From Actinocatenispora sp963815125 (lineage in GTDB: Bacteria > Actinomycetota > Actinomycetes > Mycobacteriales > Micromonosporaceae), in the NCBI GenBank assembly GCA_963815125.1, contig CAWFFM010000010.1, positions 124,001 through 188,000 of the forward strand: DNA of 64,000 nt, read 5' to 3'. Shown one piece after another: positions 34,400 through 42,345 of the stretch. Within the stretch, counting starts at the first letter, position 1; every line of letters begins with the position of its first letter. The translations under genes were made by a program, and so were the position numbers. A model generated the notes under the pieces. That model did no database searches and was not told where the DNA came from. It saw nothing but the letters and a program-made list of their open reading frames with translations.

Positions 34400-35710
34400 G
34401 TGGCCGGCACGACACTGGACGACTACACCGATCTGTACGCCCAGCGCGTGCACGGGATGAAAGCGTCCGAGATCCGGGCACTGTTCTCGGTGGCGAACCG
34501 CCCCGAGGTGGTCTCCCTCGCCGGCGGGTCCCCGTTCACCGCGGCGCTGCCGCTGGACTCGGTGGGCGACATGGTCGCCGACCTGATCCGTCGGGACGGC
34601 GCCCCGGCGCTCAACTACAGCGTCGGCCAGGGCGAGGCCGCACTGCGCGAACAGATCTGCGCGGTGATGGCCGAGGAGGGTATCGACGCCTCGGGCGGGG
34701 CGTCACCCGACGACGTGGTCGTCACCACCGGGTCGCAGCAGGCGCTCGACCTGGTGTCCCGGGTCTTCCTCGACCCCGGCGACGTGGTGCTCGCCGAGGC
34801 ACCCAGCTATGTCGGCGCACTCGGGGTCTTCCAGGCCGCCCAGGCCGACGTCGTACACGTGACCATGGACGACGACGGTCTGGTACCGGAGGCGCTGGAG
34901 GCGGCCATTGCCGCGGTCACCGCATCGGGCCGCCGGGCCAAGTTCCTCTACACCGTGCCCGCCTTCCACAACCCGGCCGGTGTGACCCTCGCCGAGGACC
35001 GGCGGGAACGCATCCTGGAGATCTGCCAACGGCACCGGCTGCTGGTGCTGGAGGACAACCCGTACGGTCTGCTGGGTTTCGACAGCGAGCCGCCGGCACC
35101 ACTACGGGCCCGTGCCCGGGAAGGGGTGCTGTACCTCGGCACCTTCTCCAAGACCTTCGCGGCCGGCATCCGGGTCGGCTGGATCCTCGCACCACACGCC
35201 GTACGCGACAAGCTGGTGATGGCGTCCGAAGCGGCGATCCTCTGCCCCTCCACCTTCAACCAGCGGATCGTCACCCGCTACTTCGCCACCATGCCCTGGC
35301 GCGAGCAGTTGAAGGTGTTCCGTGAGCTGTACCGGGAACGGCGCGCCGCCGCGCTCACCGCGCTGGACGACTTCATGCCGGCGGGCGTCCGTTGGACCCG
35401 ACCGGGCGGCGGCTTCTACGTCTGGCTCACCCTGCCGGAGAACCTGGACGCGAAGGCGATGATGCCGCGGGCCATCCATGCCCGGGTCGCGTACGTGCCC
35501 GGCACCGGCTTCTACGCCGACGGCTCCGGTGCACAGAACCTACGGCTCTCGTACTGTTTCCCGCCGCCGGAACGGATCCGTGAAGGTGTCCGGCGACTCG
35601 GTCAGGTCATCGAATCGGAGCTGTCCCTGCGGGGCACCTTCGGCGGGGCCAGCCGCACGGTCGGGCAGCCCCGACGGGTCGGCGACGACATTCCACCGGG
35701 TATCGCGTGA
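34400..35710 (+). CDS. PLP-dependent class I/II aminotransferase
   Basis: A 436-aa PLP enzyme of the aminoadipate/kynurenine aminotransferase-like subgroup. The N-terminus VVSLAGGSPF, YSVGQGEAALREQI, TTGSQQALDLVSRVFLDPGDVVLAEAPSY, the NPAGVTL loop, LVLEDNPYGLLGF and the Schiff-base lysine in GTFSKTFAAGIRVGWI are all present; the conserved C-terminal Arg is in NLRLSYCF. It transfers amino groups between an amino acid and a 2-oxo acid. The GTG at 34400 has GAGGGGG about 4 nt upstream. It is followed closely by the D-Ala-D-Ala-ligase-like gene, which suggests a joint role in amino-acid or peptidoglycan precursor metabolism (inference). Confidence 0.92.
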   Translation: MAGTTLDDYTDLYAQRVHGMKASEIRALFSVANRPEVVSLAGGSPFTAALPLDSVGDMVADLIRRDGAPALNYSVGQGEAALREQICAVMAEEGIDASGGASPDDVVVTTGSQQALDLVSRVFLDPGDVVLAEAPSYVGALGVFQAAQADVVHVTMDDDGLVPEALEAAIAAVTASGRRAKFLYTVPAFHNPAGVTLAEDRRERILEICQRHRLLVLEDNPYGLLGFDSEPPAPLRARAREGVLYLGTFSKTFAAGIRVGWILAPHAVRDKLVMASEAAILCPSTFNQRIVTRYFATMPWREQLKVFRELYRERRAAALTALDDFMPAGVRWTRPGGGFYVWLTLPENLDAKAMMPRAIHARVAYVPGTGFYADGSGAQNLRLSYCFPPPERIREGVRRLGQVIESELSLRGTFGGASRTVGQPRRVGDDIPPGIA

Positions 35711-35750
35711 GTGCAGCCGGGGTGCGCTGGCACGGACGGGTCGGGGCACG

Positions 35751-36845
35751 ATGAGCGACACGGCGCAGGGCGGATCGGCGGAACACATGACGAGTACGGA
35801 CACGACCGGCTCAGCGCAGACTGAGGCGGCGCAGACCAGGCCGGCGCAGACCAGGCCGGCGCAGACCGGTGCGGCGCGGACCGGGCACGGGCCGAACAGC
35901 GACCCGCCCCGGGTACTGATCCTCGCCGGTGGCCTGTCGTACGAACGGGACGTGTCGTTACGGTCCGGCCGGCGTGTGCTGGACGCGTTGCTGATGGCCG
36001 GCTTCGACGCCGAGCTACGGGACGCCGACGTCACCCTGCTGCCGGCGCTGACCGCCGACCCACCGGACGCCGCGCTCATCGCCCTGCACGGCGGGCCCGG
36101 CGAGGACGGCTCCCTGCAGGGCGTACTGGACCTGGTCGGCGTCCCGTACGTGGGCAGTCCGGCGCACGCCGCCCGGGTGGCGTGGGACAAGCCGACCGCG
36201 AAGGCCATCCTCCGGCAGGCCGGCATCCCGACCCCGGAGTGGGTGACCCTGCCGCATTCGACGTTCTCCGAGCTCGGTGCGCAGACGTTGCTGGACCACA
36301 TCGTGGGGCGGCTGGGCCTGCCGTTGATGATCAAGCCGGCGCAGGGCGGATCGGGTCTCGGCGTACAGGCCGTACGGTCCGCGACCGCGCTACCGGCCGC
36401 GATGGTCGACGCGTTCGCGTACGGCTCGACGGTCCTGGTGGAGCGCTTCGCGGCGGGCACCGACATCGCGGTCAGCGTGCTGGACCTCGGCTCGGGTCCA
36501 CAGGCCTTGCCGCCGGTCGAGATCGTTCCGCCGGACGGCGGCTACGACTTCGCGGCCCGGTACACCGCCGGCATCACCACGTGGCACTGCCCGGCCCGAC
36601 TGCCCGCCGAGGTGCTGGACGAGGTGGCCCGGGTGGCCGTGGCAAGTCATGTCGCTCTCGGGCTGCGTGACCTGTCCCGGATCGACATGATGGTCGACCC
36701 CGACGGGGGGATCCAGGTCCTGGAGGCCAACGTGAACCCCGGGATGACGGAGACGTCGCTGCTGCCGATGGCGGTCGAGGCGGGCGGGCACAACCTGGGC
36801 AGCACGTTGCAGCGCCTGGTCTCCGTCGCGACCTCCCGCGGCTGA
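35751..36845 (+). CDS. D-alanine-D-alanine ligase family ATP-grasp protein
   Basis: A 364-aa ATP-grasp protein. The N-domain PRVLILAGGLSYERDVSLRSG, LIALHGGPGEDGSLQGVLD, the ATP-grasp loop MIKPAQGGSGLGVQ, LVERFAAGTDIAVSVL and the C-terminal LEANVNPGMTETSLLPMA match D-Ala-D-Ala ligase homologues. The ATG at 35751 follows GGGGCACG; a second ATG at 35787 is possible. Residues about 20-45 hold a short Thr-Arg-Pro-Ala-Gln repeat. Whether it is the housekeeping ligase or a paralogue cannot be told, because the rest of the genome is not visible. It probably functions with the aminotransferase upstream, whose stop is 40 nt away. Confidence 0.85.
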   Translation: MSDTAQGGSAEHMTSTDTTGSAQTEAAQTRPAQTRPAQTGAARTGHGPNSDPPRVLILAGGLSYERDVSLRSGRRVLDALLMAGFDAELRDADVTLLPALTADPPDAALIALHGGPGEDGSLQGVLDLVGVPYVGSPAHAARVAWDKPTAKAILRQAGIPTPEWVTLPHSTFSELGAQTLLDHIVGRLGLPLMIKPAQGGSGLGVQAVRSATALPAAMVDAFAYGSTVLVERFAAGTDIAVSVLDLGSGPQALPPVEIVPPDGGYDFAARYTAGITTWHCPARLPAEVLDEVARVAVASHVALGLRDLSRIDMMVDPDGGIQVLEANVNPGMTETSLLPMAVEAGGHNLGSTLQRLVSVATSRG

Positions 36846-36875
36846 CCCACCTTGCGCGCCGGCCTGTCTCCTGCG

Positions 36876-36971
36876 CTGGCCCACCGTGCGGCTGACCCAC
36901 CGTGCGGCTGACCCACCGTGCGGCTGACCCACCGTGCGGCTGACCCACCGTGCGGCTGACCCACCGGGCAG
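36876..36971 (+). repeat. 16-bp tandem repeat, six copies
   Basis: The unit CTGACCCACCGTGCGG is repeated end to end: 36876-36891 (one change), then four exact copies to 36955, then a degraded copy to 36971. A related partial unit overlaps the stop of the upstream ligase gene. Intergenic minisatellite; no function is evident. Confidence 0.9.
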
Positions 36972-37100
36972 CGTCCGGCATCGACGTACACTGCGCCGAC
37001 CGTCGAGGCACCGGCGTCCGACGCGTCATGATCAGCTCCCGCGCGGTGGGCGGCCCACGTAGCGTGGAGCGCAGGTGAACGCCGGGAGGGGGCGGCCCGG

Positions 37101-38189
37101 GTGGGCGACGACGGTCGGTGGGTCGGGCCGCCGGTACCACTGGAGTCGTGGTGGGTACCGGCCGGCGTACTGGCCGGCACCGTCCTGCTCGTCGCCGTGC
37201 TCCTGTTCGCGCGCCGGCGCGGCCGGCTGCGCGGCCGGCTCCCGGTCGCGCTGTCTGCGGTGGCCGGCGTCCTTCTCTGCGGCCTGTTGGCGGCGAACAG
37301 CTATGCGGGGTACCTTCCCTCGCTCACGGAGGTCCCGGCCCTGCTGGGGCATCCGGACGCGGTCCGCGTACGGGGTGACGGCGACCTGCCCGCCGGGCAC
37401 GGTTCGGTGGTCGCCGCGGTGGCGGTGGGCGCGCCGGACCTGCGGGTGCCGGTACAGACGACGTACCTCTACCTCCCGCCCGGCTACCGGACCGGCCGGC
37501 TGCGTTATCCCGTGCTGTACCTGTACGGCGGCTGGCCCGGCCGTAGTACGGACTGGCTCGTGGCCGGGCGCATCGTCGGGGTACTGGACGAGCTGATCGC
37601 ACAGCGACGGGTGGTACCGATGATCGTGGTCATGCCGGACACGACGCTGGGCGGCCTGCATGACACCGAGTGCCTGGATGCCGTGCACGGACCGCAGATG
37701 GAGACCTTCCTCGCCGGGCGCCTCGTCCGCTACGTCGACCGTCACTTCCGTACGATCCCGGAACGGACCGGGCGCGCGGTCGGCGGAATGTCGTCGGGCG
37801 GCTTCTGTGCCCTGAACATCGGCCTGCATCACACCGAGCGGTACGGCTCCATCGCGGCGCTGGAGCCGTACCCTTCGGCAGGTTCCGGCCCGGAGTCCTC
37901 AGCGCTGGCCGGGCGGCGTGAACTGATCGAGCGCAACACGGTGTCGACCTACCTGCCGAGGCTACGGTTCGCCGGCCCGACCCCGGTCTTCCTGGACTGG
38001 CCGGACCGCGCATCCGACGCCGAGCTCGCCGGCAACCGACGGCTGGCCGCGCTGCTGCGGACACGCGGCCAGCGGGTCACCATCCGCAGCGAGGCTGCCT
38101 GGCACACCTGGCATCAGGCGCAGCTGGGCGCACCGGCGATGCTGGAGTTCGTGTCCCGGAACCTGGCCGCGCCACGCGCCACGTCCTAG
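37101..38189 (+). CDS. membrane-anchored alpha/beta-hydrolase esterase
   Basis: A 362-aa protein with two N-terminal membrane helices (VPAGVLAGTVLLVAVLLFA, VALSAVAGVLLCGLLAA), then an esterase/antigen-85-like alpha/beta-hydrolase domain. YPVLYLYGGWPG opens the fold, the nucleophile elbow is VGGMSSGGFCALNIGL (Ser in GxSxG), and DWPD and TWHQAQL supply the Asp and His positions. The catalytic domain faces outside. It may act on acyl esters of the envelope. The GTG at 37101 follows a GGGAGGGGGCGG stretch. It is distinct from the downstream minus-strand acetyltransferases. Confidence 0.85.
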   Translation: MGDDGRWVGPPVPLESWWVPAGVLAGTVLLVAVLLFARRRGRLRGRLPVALSAVAGVLLCGLLAANSYAGYLPSLTEVPALLGHPDAVRVRGDGDLPAGHGSVVAAVAVGAPDLRVPVQTTYLYLPPGYRTGRLRYPVLYLYGGWPGRSTDWLVAGRIVGVLDELIAQRRVVPMIVVMPDTTLGGLHDTECLDAVHGPQMETFLAGRLVRYVDRHFRTIPERTGRAVGGMSSGGFCALNIGLHHTERYGSIAALEPYPSAGSGPESSALAGRRELIERNTVSTYLPRLRFAGPTPVFLDWPDRASDAELAGNRRLAALLRTRGQRVTIRSEAAWHTWHQAQLGAPAMLEFVSRNLAAPRATS

Positions 38190-38313
38190 CGGCGAGATCC
38201 TGGTCGTCACCGGAACCGACTGGCTCCGACCAGGCCGGTCCACCGCAGTGGAACGGGCTGAAGTCTGACCGCGCTGCCGGTGCAGACATCACCGGTGGTG
38301 GAACGACCCGCGG

Positions 38314-38910
38314 TCAGAGCGCGCGCCACATCAGGATCTCTTCCCGGTCGTCGTCCGGACCCACCCGGATCGCGCCGGGCAGCCGACCCATCTCCCGGTA
38401 CCCGAGTCTGCGGTAGAACCGCTCGATCCCGGTGCCGCCACGGACCGAGAGGAAGAGGGCGGACAGTTTCAGTTCATCGCGAGCAACGTCGGCTGCAGCC
38501 TGCATCAGATGATCACCAAGTCCAGCGCCCTGCCGGTCCGGCGCCACCTGGACCCGGACCACGGTGCGCCAGTGTCGGCGCAGTGCACTCGGGCTCTCCT
38601 CCAGTACGCACCAGGCGACGATCCGGTCCGCCTCGCGGAGGGCGACGAGAGTGGCGGTCCCGTCGGCGACCCGGGCAAGGGTGGCGCGGGCGGTGGGCCG
38701 GATCTCGGCGGCGGTAGTCGGTGGCAGGAAGCCCACCGCCCCTCCGGCGTTCGTCACCCAGACCCAGAGGTCGACGAGCTCCGCCAGGAGCGTGTCGGTG
38801 ACCGGAGGATCGATCAGCACGGTCCGGTGTGTCGTCGCCGTGCGGGATCGGTACCGCGCCCCACTACGCCCTTCGCCAGATCCCACGGAGCCCTCGTCAT
38901 CGTGTTCCAT
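38314..38910 (-). CDS. GNAT family N-acetyltransferase
   Basis: A 198-aa GNAT protein. The acetyl-CoA binding motif is VQVAPDRQGAGLGDHLMQAAADVARDEL, followed by LFLSVRGGTGIERFYRRLGYREMG, the typical C-terminal GNAT end. The ATG at 38910 was preferred over an upstream ATG because GGGGG lies close upstream. The substrate is unknown. It is convergent with the esterase gene. Confidence 0.85.
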   Translation of the reverse strand: MEHDDEGSVGSGEGRSGARYRSRTATTHRTVLIDPPVTDTLLAELVDLWVWVTNAGGAVGFLPPTTAAEIRPTARATLARVADGTATLVALREADRIVAWCVLEESPSALRRHWRTVVRVQVAPDRQGAGLGDHLMQAAADVARDELKLSALFLSVRGGTGIERFYRRLGYREMGRLPGAIRVGPDDDREEILMWRAL

Positions 38911-38976
38911 GCCCCCATCCTGGCGTGCGGGTCCCGGCAGGTACACCGATGCGGGGGACCAGTCAGGGCCGGTACG

Positions 38977-39516
38977 TCACACGGAGCCGTCGGTCCCCAT
39001 CTGACGTTCCCACCACTGCACGTCCCAGTACCGGCCGAACTTGCGGCCGACCTCCCGGAAGGTGCCGACCGGGCGGAAGCCGTGTCGCTGATGCAGCCGC
39101 TCGGATGCGGGATTGGGCAGGCTGATTCCGGCGTAGGCGCGGTGTACGTCCTCAGTCCGTAGTTCGGCGAAGAGGGAGCGGTAGAGCCGGTCACCGACAC
39201 CGCGCCCGGTCGCGTCGGGGGCGCAGTAGACGCTCACCTCGACGGAGGGTCGGTACGCCGCCTTCGGCCGGAACGATCCGCTGGAGGCATACCCCAGTAG
39301 GCCACCCGCTCCGTCCAGCTCCGCCACCAGGAGCCGGTACGGGCCGCTGACGCCGAACCGGGCCAGCCAGCCCGCCCGGTCCGCCACGCTGACCGGGTCG
39401 ACGTCGAAGGTGATCGAGGTGTGCGTGACGTAGTGGTTGTAGATCGCGGTCAGCTCGGTCAAGTCATCGGCCCGCGCGGGCCGGCAGTGGATCGACGTGC
39501 CCTGCTGATCAGACAT
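38977..39516 (-). CDS. GNAT acetyltransferase, phosphinothricin-acetyltransferase-like
   Basis: A 179-aa protein of the PAT/bar group: RPARADDLTELTAIYNHYVTHTSITFD, GYASSGSFRPKAAYRPSVEVSVYC, APDATGRGVGDRLYRSLF, YAGISLPNPASERLHQRHGFRPVGTFREVGRKFGRYWDVQWWE. Such enzymes acetylate amino acids and related small amines; resistance to phosphinothricin is only one known case. The ATG at 39516 has GGGAGG 5 nt upstream. It is the gene just downstream of the parAB cluster. Confidence 0.9.
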   Translation of the reverse strand: MSDQQGTSIHCRPARADDLTELTAIYNHYVTHTSITFDVDPVSVADRAGWLARFGVSGPYRLLVAELDGAGGLLGYASSGSFRPKAAYRPSVEVSVYCAPDATGRGVGDRLYRSLFAELRTEDVHRAYAGISLPNPASERLHQRHGFRPVGTFREVGRKFGRYWDVQWWERQMGTDGSV

Positions 39517-39592
39517 GAGTACCTCCCGCCGTACCTCACCACGTCGATGTGTCCGGGAGATTTCCGCATCCGTACGCGCGGCGGCCGGTCCG

Positions 39593-39608
39593 TGTTTCAC
39601 GTGAAACG
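39593..39608. promoter_or_regulatory. parS site 1
   Basis: TGTTTCACGTGAAACG differs from the consensus TGTTTCACGTGAAACA only at the last base; it lies downstream of parB. Confidence 0.9.
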
Positions 39609-39610
39609 AT

Positions 39611-39654
39611 CCGGGGCCGGTTGCTGTTTCACGTGAAACAGCGACCGGCCCCGG
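39611..39654 (-). terminator. parS-containing hairpin after parB
   Basis: A 44-bp inverted repeat (arms 39611-39632 and 39633-39654) pairs over 22 positions with one mismatch. Its outer part is CCGGGGCCGGT/ACCGGCCCCGG and its centre is parS site 2. It lies 20 nt after the parB stop. Confidence 0.6.
39625..39640. promoter_or_regulatory. parS site 2, consensus
   Basis: TGTTTCACGTGAAACA is an exact match to the bacterial parS consensus; it forms the centre of a larger palindrome. Confidence 0.95.
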
Positions 39655-39674
39655 GGGAGTGTCAGGATGCTCGA

Positions 39675-40739
39675 CTACTCGTCGTCGTTGGCGCGACCCG
39701 CGATACCCATCACGCCGACGATCCGTTCCAGGTCGTCGACCGTCGCGAACTCCACCACGATCCGACCCTTGCGCCGGCCGAGGTCGACCTTCACCCGGGT
39801 ATCGAAGCGATCCGACAACCGGTCCGCCAGTTCGGTCAGGGCCGGTGCGTGTGCCTTCGGACGACGCGCTTGGGACGACTTGGCGGCGGGCTCGTCGGCC
39901 ACCACGGCGACCAGCTCCTCGGTGGCCCGTACGGACAGGCCCTCCGCCACGATCCGCTTGGCGAGCTCGTCCTGGCGCTCAGCATCGTCCAGGGCGAGGA
40001 GCGCCCGGGCATGTCCAGCCGACAGGATGCCGGCAGCTACCCGGCGCTGTACCGCCGGCGGCAGGTTCAGCAGCCGGATGGTGTTGGAGATCTGCGGGCG
40101 GCTCCGGCCGATGCGGCGGGCGAGCTCCTCATGCGTGGCGCCGAACTCCTCCAGCAGCTGCTGGTAGGCCGCCGCCTCTTCCAACGGGTTCAGGTTGGCC
40201 CGGTGGATGTTCTCCAGCAACGCGTCCCGGAGCATGTCGTCGTCACGGGTCTCCCGGATGATTGCCGGAATCGACTCCCGCTCCAACGCCTGAGCGGCAC
40301 GCCAACGGCGCTCACCCATCACCAGCTCGTACCGACCGGGCTCCAGTTCCCGTACGACGATCGGCTGCAGGAATCCGACCTGCTCGATCGAGGTCTTCAG
40401 CTCGGCCAGCGCCTCCTCGTCGAAGACCTGTCGGGGCTGCCGGGGGTTGGGCTCGATCGAGTCCACCGAGATCTCCCGGAACCTCGCCCCCGGCACCGGG
40501 GCGAGACCCTCCTCGGATTCCGCGCCACTCGTACTGTCCCGGTCACCGTCCCTGCCGGCCGCCGGGCCGGCACTGTCGCTCTGCGGTTGCACCGGCGCGG
40601 AGACAATCGTGGGCGACAGGCCATCCGAGCCAACTGGGGGAGCGGACTGCTCCGGTACGACCGTGGTGCCCCCCTCGGTGAGCCCGGTCGGGATCAACGC
40701 GCCCAGGCCGCGTCCCAGACCCCCTCGACGGTTCTTCAT
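39675..40739 (-). CDS. parB: chromosome partitioning protein ParB
   Basis: A 354-aa CTPase clamp that loads at parS and spreads around the origin. It has the GERRWRAAQ motif (CTP-binding arginines) within YELVMGERRWRAAQAL, an HTH region ELARRIGRSRPQISNTIRLLNLP, and a C-terminal dimerisation domain VDLGRRKGRIVVEFATVDDLERI. The N-terminus GLGRGLGALIP is the short ParA-interacting motif. Residues 20-60 form a disordered linker. The ATG overlaps the parA stop by 4 nt (ATGA). Two parS copies lie just downstream and two within parA. Confidence 0.97.
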   Translation of the reverse strand: MKNRRGGLGRGLGALIPTGLTEGGTTVVPEQSAPPVGSDGLSPTIVSAPVQPQSDSAGPAAGRDGDRDSTSGAESEEGLAPVPGARFREISVDSIEPNPRQPRQVFDEEALAELKTSIEQVGFLQPIVVRELEPGRYELVMGERRWRAAQALERESIPAIIRETRDDDMLRDALLENIHRANLNPLEEAAAYQQLLEEFGATHEELARRIGRSRPQISNTIRLLNLPPAVQRRVAAGILSAGHARALLALDDAERQDELAKRIVAEGLSVRATEELVAVVADEPAAKSSQARRPKAHAPALTELADRLSDRFDTRVKVDLGRRKGRIVVEFATVDDLERIVGVMGIAGRANDDE

Positions 40740-42058
40740 GCCTTCCCTCCCGCACGGGCGGCACCCCGCTGCGCGAGTTGCTTAGCCGCGTCGAAATAGC
40801 TGGTCGCACCGCGCGACCCCGGATCGTATGTCATGACCGACTGCCCGTACCCCGGAGCTTCCGACACACGGACGCTGCGCGGGATGACGGCCTCGAGTAC
40901 CACGTCACCGAAGTGCTCCCGTACTTCCTGGGCGACCTGGTCGGCGAGCTTGGTTCGGCCGTCGTACATGGTCAGCAGGATCGTGGAGATCCAGACCGAC
41001 GGGTTCAGATGTGCCTTCACCAGTTCCACGTTGCGCAACAGCTGCCCGAGCCCCTCCAAGGCGTAGTACTCGCACTGGATCGGGATCAGCACCTCCTGGG
41101 CGGCCACCAGGGCGTTGACGGTGAGCAGACCCAGCGAGGGAGGGCAGTCGATGAAGACGTAGTCGATCTCGTCCGGGTAGGCCTCGATGGCGCGCTTGAG
41201 TCGCTGTTCCCGGGCAACGACGGAGACCAGCTCGATCTCGGCTCCGGCCAGGTCGATGGTGGCCGGCACGCAGATCAGGTTAGGGATTCCCTCCACCTGC
41301 TGCGCCGCCTCGACGAGTGGCAGCCCGTCGGTCAGGCAGTCGTACACGCTGTTGAGGCCGGTGTGGTGCTCGACGCTCAGTCCAGTGGATGCGTTGCCCT
41401 GCGGATCCAGGTCGACCACCATCACCCGGCTGCCGTGCAGGGCCAGAGCCACAGCCAGGTTGACCGCCGTGGTCGTCTTTCCCACGCCACCCTTCTGGTT
41501 GGCGATGCACATGACCCGCCGATGCGGGGGGCGTGGAATCAGCGCAGCGCCGGACGGATTGAGGATCTCGACCGCACGCTTCGCTTCCATGGCCAGCGGC
41601 AGATCCTCCTCCGGCTCGGTTTCACGTGAAACACCGGCCGGCACCGACACCGTGTCACCGGTCGCCGCTGCCCAGTCGTTCGGTGGAGCTGGCGTCGACG
41701 TCGCCGAGATCGACCCAGTCGCTGCGGTCTGATCTGCCGATGACGCGGTTGATTCCGTCCTCGTGGTGGCAGGAGCGGCGGCAGATGCTGTCGCCGTCCA
41801 CTCATCTGCCGATTGACGACCGTCCTCCGGGGAGGTTCCGGAGGAACGCGCGTCGTCCTCGTAGCGCTCCGGTTGGCGCGGTGTCCCATAGACCGTGCCG
41901 GTGGAGCGGGGTCGTTCCCGTTCCTGCTGAGCCTGGGGCGGTTCGACCAGTTCGGTTTCACGTGAAACCGGGACTTCGGCCAGCGCTTGCCGGATTCGCT
42001 GCTGACTCACGTCGTACCCGCGCTTCGGCGGCTCGGCAGATCGGTCCTCGCGCACCAT
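40736..42058 (-). CDS. parA: chromosome partitioning ATPase ParA
   Basis: From the ATG at 42058 the protein is 440 aa; an upstream ATG at 42349 overlaps the rsmG stop (ATGA) and would give 537 aa, but the extra 97 codons have less GC3 bias and look non-coding. The ATPase domain begins RRVMCIANQKGGVGKTTTAVNLAVAL (deviant Walker A), with VMVVDLDPQGNASTG and YVFIDCPPSLGLLTVNAL. The N-terminal ~160 residues are a disordered linker in which two VSRET motifs are encoded by parS sites. ParA moves ParB-origin complexes during segregation. It is co-transcribed with rsmG and parB. Confidence 0.93.
   Translation of the reverse strand: MVREDRSAEPPKRGYDVSQQRIRQALAEVPVSRETELVEPPQAQQERERPRSTGTVYGTPRQPERYEDDARSSGTSPEDGRQSADEWTATASAAAPATTRTESTASSADQTAATGSISATSTPAPPNDWAAATGDTVSVPAGVSRETEPEEDLPLAMEAKRAVEILNPSGAALIPRPPHRRVMCIANQKGGVGKTTTAVNLAVALALHGSRVMVVDLDPQGNASTGLSVEHHTGLNSVYDCLTDGLPLVEAAQQVEGIPNLICVPATIDLAGAEIELVSVVAREQRLKRAIEAYPDEIDYVFIDCPPSLGLLTVNALVAAQEVLIPIQCEYYALEGLGQLLRNVELVKAHLNPSVWISTILLTMYDGRTKLADQVAQEVREHFGDVVLEAVIPRSVRVSEAPGYGQSVMTYDPGSRGATSYFDAAKQLAQRGAARAGGKA
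41618..41633. promoter_or_regulatory. parS site 3, inside parA
   Basis: GGTTTCACGTGAAACA lies in the parA coding sequence, where it encodes part of GVSRETEPEED. Confidence 0.9.
41954..41969. promoter_or_regulatory. parS site 4, inside parA
   Basis: GGTTTCACGTGAAACC, a perfect palindrome, lies in the parA linker and encodes PVSRETELVE. Confidence 0.9.
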
Positions 42059-42345
42059 GCTGCCCTCGTCTGTCTGGTTGGCGGAATCACTGGTACCCAC
42101 CGAGGAGACTGCCACAGGGTCGCTACCGCGACCCCGGGGCGGAGCGGACGTCCGGCATACGTTGTGGGGTTCCTGCTCGCTTCCCACCGCATCCGCCGGT
42201 GCGTCCGCTGCATCCGCCGCAGTCGTTCCCGTGTCCGGCCAGCCTACGGCCGAAGGCCCAACTGTTCCATGCCGGGAGTCCGCTTCCACCGTGACGACCT
42301 GTCCAAGAAGACGCCGTCCCAGGCCACCGCCATGCCGTGTGGAAT

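Noticed and set aside
36876..36971. Possible CRISPR-like repeats after the ligase gene
   Set aside because: The units are directly adjacent with no spacers, and no cas genes are present.
37032..37832. Minus-strand open frame over the esterase gene
   Set aside because: It lies antisense to a protein with a clear nucleophile elbow and membrane helices, and it has shadow composition.
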